Positions 60,115-64,000 of a DNA stretch of 64,000 bases are shown here, piece after piece. Below the pieces are notes generated by a model. The model did not search any database. It was not told the DNA's origin and saw only the letters and a list, made by a program, of their open reading frames with translations. The position numbers and the translations under genes were made by a program. How positions within the stretch are numbered: the stretch's first letter is position 1; the number at the start of each line of letters is the position of its first letter. This DNA comes from Candidatus Ornithospirochaeta avicola (lineage in GTDB: Bacteria; Spirochaetota; Spirochaetia; Sphaerochaetales; Sphaerochaetaceae), in NCBI GenBank assembly GCA_019113245.1, contig DXHU01000023.1, forward strand, positions 124,001 to 188,000, given 5' to 3'.

Positions 60115-61356
60115 TTAAAGGGTAATTGTGACGTACTTTCCACCCTTTGCCTTAAAGGACTTTGCTATCCTGTCGCGCCCAGAAAGGAATGATGAGAAGA
60201 AAGCGATTATTCCATTTCTGTCTTCAAGGACAAAAGAGGACGGGATGCCATATTCTCTTTCAAGGTCCTTAATCTTCTTCTTTCCGTCCACAAGCTCTAT
60301 CTCATCAAACACTCTTGATGTCCTGACTGCCGCAGGATATGCAATATCTTGAAGATTTATCACAAGATCTTCCTTCATTCCCTCTTCTTTGACGCATAGT
60401 CTGAAATACTTTGTATCCATGCTCTCTCCTGTAAATGGATAGACAATGCTCCTGAGCTCTGAGTAAAAGAATACCGTTCCTCTTTTCATGAACAGATTGT
60501 ATGAGGAGAATTTTCCTTTTTTCACATCAGCCTCAATTGCAGCATCAAAGCGCTTTATCTCGTTTCTCGGAAGAAGACCTTTTTTCAGCCTCCTGTTTAT
60601 GCAGAAAAAAAGCTCTTCTCTTCTCCATGCGGGAGCTTTAAGATATTCATCCCTGCTGAAGGTGAAGAAAAGAGCATCTCTGTATTCTATTTTTCGGCTT
60701 CTTTTCTTCATTTGCTGTATGTTGAGGGATATAGTAAGCATTACTGACTTTTCCTCATCGCTGATAAATGGAATTATCATCTGCCTTATGTAATTTCTTT
60801 TATATGAAAAATCTTTGTTTGTGCTGTCTTCTGAATATTCAATATTCTCATTTTTCAGGTATTCATTTATCAGTCTTTTTGGAACCGACAGCATGGGCCT
60901 GATGATTCTTCCTCTCTCCTTGTCAATTAATGAGAAGCTGTAAATGGGAGAGGAAGAGAGGACTCTCATAATGAATGTCTCGGCAACATCATCAAGATGA
61001 TGGGCAGTGAGGATATAATCTGCATCCTCGTTCAAAAGTATCTGATAGCGCATTTTCCTTGCAGCTGCTTCAATGCTTGTTCCCTCCTGATGCGCAATAA
61101 AGGCTATCTCTCCTTTATTCAATGAGACAATCTTGAGCGGGACTGAAAATCGTTTACATAAAGAGACAGCTGTATTTATTTCCCTTTCAAGCTCTTCGTC
61201 GCTTCTTAATGCATGATTTATATAAAGAGCCCTGCTCCTGTCTTTGGGAAGGAGGGAAAGAAGAGCTGCAGAGTCACTTCCTGATGAGAATGCAAGAAGA
61301 AGACTTCCCTTTTCGGGAATGTCAAGCATTGAAAGAATTTGCTCTCTGGATGACAC
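60115..61356 (-). CDS. tilS: tRNA(Ile)-lysidine synthetase
   Basis: It modifies C34 of tRNA-Ile(CAU) with lysine so that it reads AUA. The N-type ATP pyrophosphatase loop is LLLAFSSGSDSAALL near residue 18 (SSGSDS, where SGGxDS is usual), with ALYINHALRSDEELERE near 43, LTAHHLDDVAETFIMR near 115, RPMLSVPKR near 152 and a C-terminal domain of about 200 residues. It probably starts at GTG 61356 (GAGG upstream), inside the end of pth by 35 nt; an ATG nine codons later is possible. Confidence 0.9.
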   Translation of the reverse strand: MSSREQILSMLDIPEKGSLLLAFSSGSDSAALLSLLPKDRSRALYINHALRSDEELEREINTAVSLCKRFSVPLKIVSLNKGEIAFIAHQEGTSIEAAARKMRYQILLNEDADYILTAHHLDDVAETFIMRVLSSSPIYSFSLIDKERGRIIRPMLSVPKRLINEYLKNENIEYSEDSTNKDFSYKRNYIRQMIIPFISDEEKSVMLTISLNIQQMKKRSRKIEYRDALFFTFSRDEYLKAPAWRREELFFCINRRLKKGLLPRNEIKRFDAAIEADVKKGKFSSYNLFMKRGTVFFYSELRSIVYPFTGESMDTKYFRLCVKEEGMKEDLVINLQDIAYPAAVRTSRVFDEIELVDGKKKIKDLEREYGIPSSFVLEDRNGIIAFFSSFLSGRDRIAKSFKAKGGKYVTITL

Positions 61357-61867
61357 GGTTCATGTCCTCACTCTCGTATATTGATTTGATTGCAACCACA
61401 GCCTCATCTATTGCTTTGTCAAGCTTTTTTCTCTCTTCTTCTGAAAAGGAAGAAAGAACATAGGAAGCAATATCAATTCCCTCTTTCGGTCTGGAGATTC
61501 CGATATACACTCTAATAAAATCTTCTCCGATTGCTCCAATTATGCTTTTAAGCCCATTGTGCCCTGCAGATGATCCGCCTCTTTTTATTTTCAGCCTTCC
61601 AACGGGAAGATCAAGATTGTCGACAACAACAACTATCTTATCCTGATTTTTGACCAATGATGGGAATATGATACCGCTTCTGTTCATGTATGTTAAGGGT
61701 TCAACAAGCACAAGATCATCACGCATGGCCTTTCTATACGAAAGAAGGCAGGCCTTTCTAAGCTTCAAGCCCGAAAGCTCTGCCATCCTTTCTACAGTCA
61801 TGAACCCGACATTATGCCGTGTGTCCTTGTACTTCGAACCGGGGTTGCCGAGTCCGAATACAATCAT
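61322..61867 (-). CDS. pth: peptidyl-tRNA hydrolase
   Basis: It recycles peptidyl-tRNA. The 181-residue protein has FGLGNPGSKYKDTRHNVGFMTV at the N-terminus, shown in part, with catalytic His18 of HNVGF, then PLTYMNRSG near 57, VVVDNLDLPVGRLK near 80 and GGSSAGHNGLKSI near 97. It shares a TAATG junction with rplY, so the two are coupled. Confidence 0.95.
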   Translation of the reverse strand: MIVFGLGNPGSKYKDTRHNVGFMTVERMAELSGLKLRKACLLSYRKAMRDDLVLVEPLTYMNRSGIIFPSLVKNQDKIVVVVDNLDLPVGRLKIKRGGSSAGHNGLKSIIGAIGEDFIRVYIGISRPKEGIDIASYVLSSFSEEERKKLDKAIDEAVVAIKSIYESEDMNRVIQRANSFNA

Positions 61868-62502
61868 TATTTTTCCTCTTCAGCTGATGCCTTTGCTGTT
61901 GTAACCTCAGCAGGTGCTGCTGCATCAGATGCCTCAGCAGAAGCTTCCTCAACCTTTACAGGCTTGACAGTAGCAAGTGTCTGCTCAAGATCAGCATGAA
62001 TCTTGACTCCCTCTGGAGCTGCAATTGCATCAAGTCTGATTGACTCGTTCATATCAAGTGCTGATACATCGACTGTGAAGTGATCTGGAAGATCCTTTGG
62101 AAGACATTCAATTTCAACTTCGTGGATAACCTGATCGAGAACACCGCCAGCCTTGACACCGACAGGAGTTCCAACAAGCTCAACTCTTACGTGAGTTCTT
62201 ACTGCCTGACCTCTTGTGATCTCATAGAAATCGATGTGGTGCACACAGTTCTTGAGAAGGTCTTCCTGGTATGTCTTTACAAATACCTCGTGCTCTTTTT
62301 CCCCTACAACAGAAAGTGTGATGAGTGTTGACTCTCCGTATCCTTTCTTGTTGTTCATGAACTCTCTCTCGCTTACAGTGATGTGAAGCGGAGCTGCCTT
62401 TCCGTAGATGACTGCAGGAATCCTTCCGCTTCTGAGAAGTCTCCTTGAGCCTCTTGTGCCGAAGTCAGATGTTCTGAGCTCAGCTGAAAGTTTCTTTTCC
62501 AT
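61867..62502 (-). CDS. rplY: 50S ribosomal protein L25 (Ctc/TL5 form)
   Basis: A 211-residue 5S rRNA-binding protein with the C-terminal extension (general-stress Ctc form). SRRLLRSGRIPAVIYGK near residue 17 and HIDFYEITRGQAVRTHV near 88 are the L25 and Ctc blocks. The tail is Ala/Glu-rich. I start it at 62502, where AAGGAG is 7 nt upstream. The 226-nt gap up to the tRNA-Gln 3' end holds the leader, the tRNA terminator and otherwise nothing I recognise. Confidence 0.93.
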   Translation of the reverse strand: MEKKLSAELRTSDFGTRGSRRLLRSGRIPAVIYGKAAPLHITVSEREFMNNKKGYGESTLITLSVVGEKEHEVFVKTYQEDLLKNCVHHIDFYEITRGQAVRTHVRVELVGTPVGVKAGGVLDQVIHEVEIECLPKDLPDHFTVDVSALDMNESIRLDAIAAPEGVKIHADLEQTLATVKPVKVEEASAEASDAAAPAEVTTAKASAEEEK

Positions 62503-62698
62503 AACTAATCTCCTTATACTCTCATTGGTCATTCCAACTACCATGGAGCAAAGGTACTTTAATACAAAGATGGGAAAAAGTAAAGCATCACAGACAGATA
62601 CCTTATGTTTAAAAAATATTGATTAAAAAATATAAATCTATTAGTCCGAAATTAGAGTAATAATTTATAATTTTTATTTATTTACATGATTCAGGCAC

Positions 62699-62725
62699 AA
62701 AAAAAACGGTACCTTTGAGATACCG
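62699..62725 (-). terminator. terminator after tRNA-Gln
   Basis: On the minus strand CGGTA and TACCG form a 5-bp stem, followed by eight T. It lies just past the tRNA 3' end. Confidence 0.8.
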
Positions 62726-62728
62726 CTA

Positions 62729-62800
62729 CAGGGAAGGCAGGATTCGAACCTGCGATGCCGGCACCAAAAACCAGTGCCTTAACCACTTGGCGACTTCCCT
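62729..62800 (-). tRNA. tRNA-Gln (anticodon TTG)
   Basis: The minus strand folds with acceptor AGGGAAG/CTTCCCT, D stem GCC/GGC, anticodon loop TTTTGGT giving TTG, and T arm GCAGG-TTCGAAT-CCTGC. The discriminator is G, and CCA is not encoded. It follows spoVG by 36 nt with no terminator between, so it may be transcribed from the ispE-spoVG promoter. Confidence 0.9.
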
Positions 62801-62836
62801 AACACCGTAAAAAAATAACAGAATAAGAAATATCAT

Positions 62837-63088
62837 TCAAGCCTGAGAATTATAGGCTGAGACTATCTGCTCTGTCAGTCTTGCCCTGAACTCCTTGTTT
62901 ATCGGGTGAACATAATCCTTATATTCTCCGCTGGAGCTTTTCTTGTTCGGCATAGAAAGCAGCAGCTTGCCGTCAACCTCGACTATCCTTATATTGTGAA
63001 CAGCAAGTTCATTATCAAAAGTGACTGACACAAAAGCCCTTAGACATTTATCTTCGACTTTTGTAATTTTCATATCTGTGATTTCCAT
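62837..63088 (-). CDS. spoVG: SpoVG family RNA/DNA-binding protein
   Basis: The 83-residue protein starts MEITDMKITKVEDKCLRAFV and has the conserved HNIRIVEVDGKLLLSMPNKK followed by YKDYVHPINKEFR, matching SpoVG throughout. Known SpoVG proteins, including that of Borrelia, bind nucleic acids and act as global regulators. It lies 27 nt downstream of ispE. Confidence 0.95.
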   Translation of the reverse strand: MEITDMKITKVEDKCLRAFVSVTFDNELAVHNIRIVEVDGKLLLSMPNKKSSSGEYKDYVHPINKEFRARLTEQIVSAYNSQA

Positions 63089-63115
63089 TTTTCCCCTCAG
63101 ACATTCCTAATTAAA

Positions 63116-63901
63116 CTAAAAAAGAAGAAATCTTGTCAATCTATCGATATTATTGTACTGAGAGACCGGTTTTTGCCTGTTTATGCCGTAATATGTGCTT
63201 CCGCTGCCTGAAAGGGAGAAAAACCCATAACATTCTCTTAACTCTGCTATCTCTTTTTTCTCGCTTACAACAAGCTCAAAATCATTTGTAAGCTTATTAC
63301 TTAAAATAATTTTATCACTTTCTATTTCCTTTTTCTCACGCTTTATTTCATCAAGAATCCTGTATGCTCCGGCTGTATCCACAGAAAAATGAGGGAAGAA
63401 AAGGTCCACAGAACACATGAGGGGCTCCACTTCCTTTATTATCTCTCCCCTTCCTTTCACATGAGCTGCCTTGAAGCCTGAAAGGAAGAAGGGAACATCC
63501 GAGCCTGTCAGAAGAGCAAGATTCATCAGCGTGTCAGAAGATAGGATATTCTCATAATGGCTGTTGAGATAACGTAGGACAGCAGATGCATTGCTGCTTC
63601 CGCCTCCAAGTCCAGCCTTTGAAGGAATATTCTTTTTTATGCTTATTTCAAGACTGAAATTCTTTCTGCTGGCTGAAGAGAAAAGCAAGGCTGCCTTTTC
63701 CATCAGATCCATTTTTCCTTCATCAAGATATGGAGCACTCCTTGCAATTCTTACTTCAGTTCTTTCACTTTCAGAGATTGAAAAATCTATCTCATCGAAT
63801 AAATCCACAAGATGAAAAAATGAGTCTATATTATGAAAACCATCACTTCTTTTCTCATTTACAAAGAGTGCAATATTAATCTTTGCATAGGATCTGACCA
63901 T
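63116..63901 (-). CDS. ispE: 4-diphosphocytidyl-2-C-methyl-D-erythritol kinase
   Basis: A GHMP kinase of the MEP isoprenoid pathway. VRSYAKINIALFV starts the protein, with the N-terminal YAKIN motif; the ATP loop PSKAGLGGGSSNASAV is near residue 87; SGSGSTYYG near the C-terminus (about 232) is the third GHMP block. I start it at 63901 (GGGAG 5 nt upstream), giving 261 residues. The region beyond to the window end (63902-64000) is AT-rich and non-coding, probably its promoter region. Confidence 0.92.
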   Translation of the reverse strand: MVRSYAKINIALFVNEKRSDGFHNIDSFFHLVDLFDEIDFSISESERTEVRIARSAPYLDEGKMDLMEKAALLFSSASRKNFSLEISIKKNIPSKAGLGGGSSNASAVLRYLNSHYENILSSDTLMNLALLTGSDVPFFLSGFKAAHVKGRGEIIKEVEPLMCSVDLFFPHFSVDTAGAYRILDEIKREKKEIESDKIILSNKLTNDFELVVSEKKEIAELRECYGFFSLSGSGSTYYGINRQKPVSQYNNIDRLTRFLLF

Positions 63902-64000
63902 AAATACTCCCACTAATGATTGTCAGCTCAAAATGCAAAATTTTCAACACTTGTATACATATAGTCATAATTAGCTATTTCTGATATAATTTCTCACGCT

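Noticed and set aside
1-64000. CRISPR arrays, insertion sequences, prophage genes, rRNA operons
   Set aside because: No regularly spaced direct repeats, no transposase or integrase frames, and no rRNA sequence were seen.

Overview
The window is 64 kb of a tightly packed bacterial chromosome, moderately AT-rich, with mostly short gaps or 4-nt ATGA overlaps between genes. My best guess is an anaerobic, host-associated or sediment spirochaete of the Treponema/Sphaerochaeta type. The reasons are a complete Rnf complex (CDGEAB order), bipartite 2-hydroxyacyl-CoA-dehydratase-type activase genes, FtsY without an acidic domain, a GH57-like protein, a LolCDE-type exporter implying a diderm envelope, the spoVG-tRNA-rplY-pth-tilS-ftsH-lepA order, and tRNA genes that do not encode CCA. 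This is inferred from gene content, not from a marker sequence. I see no phage, IS element or CRISPR array.

Layout. 1-6600: the start of a truncated exported protein, an unknown 56-residue basic protein with its own promoter and terminator, tRNA-Thr, an exported InlB-like protein, aroH chorismate mutase, thiamine pyrophosphokinase, a DUF1015 protein, tsaC, a DivIC-like protein and a repeat-rich membrane protein. 6639-22222: one long minus-strand run, rnfCDGEAB, a GH57-like protein, prfB with its programmed frameshift, an exported protein, ftsY, a YD-repeat-like protein, LolCDE-type transporter genes, a Gfo/Idh oxidoreductase and rnz. 22339-35029: a P-loop protein, pcnB, hisS, a DEAH helicase, a membrane protein, a CstA-type carrier, a cytidylate-kinase-like protein, aroB, and a cysteine desulfurase overlapping thiI (a sulfur relay for 4-thiouridine). 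41566-45731: activase plus HgdB-like subunit. 45870-64000: trpS-fmdB-lipoprotein-ileS, cca, rpmF-acpP-rnc, ybaK, yidD, udk-galM-lepA-ftsH-tilS-pth-rplY, tRNA-Gln, spoVG and ispE.

The most interesting region is 35014-41469, which I read as a peptide-natural-product (RiPP) locus. A 49-codon Cys-rich peptide gene with a perfect ribosome binding site lies directly before a radical SAM/SPASM maturase. Two overlapping ABC exporter half-transporters with one degenerate signature motif follow. Divergently there is an AT-rich orphan gene and a membrane-bound LuxR-type regulator, with a perfect 16-bp palindrome between the two directions. The peptide does not resemble a precursor class I know.

A second pattern runs through the window. 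At least eight genes without a Shine-Dalgarno sequence have a -10 hexamer ending 6-8 nt before the start codon, so their mRNAs are predicted to be leaderless. Genes with long 5' leaders or operon positions have ordinary Shine-Dalgarno sequences.
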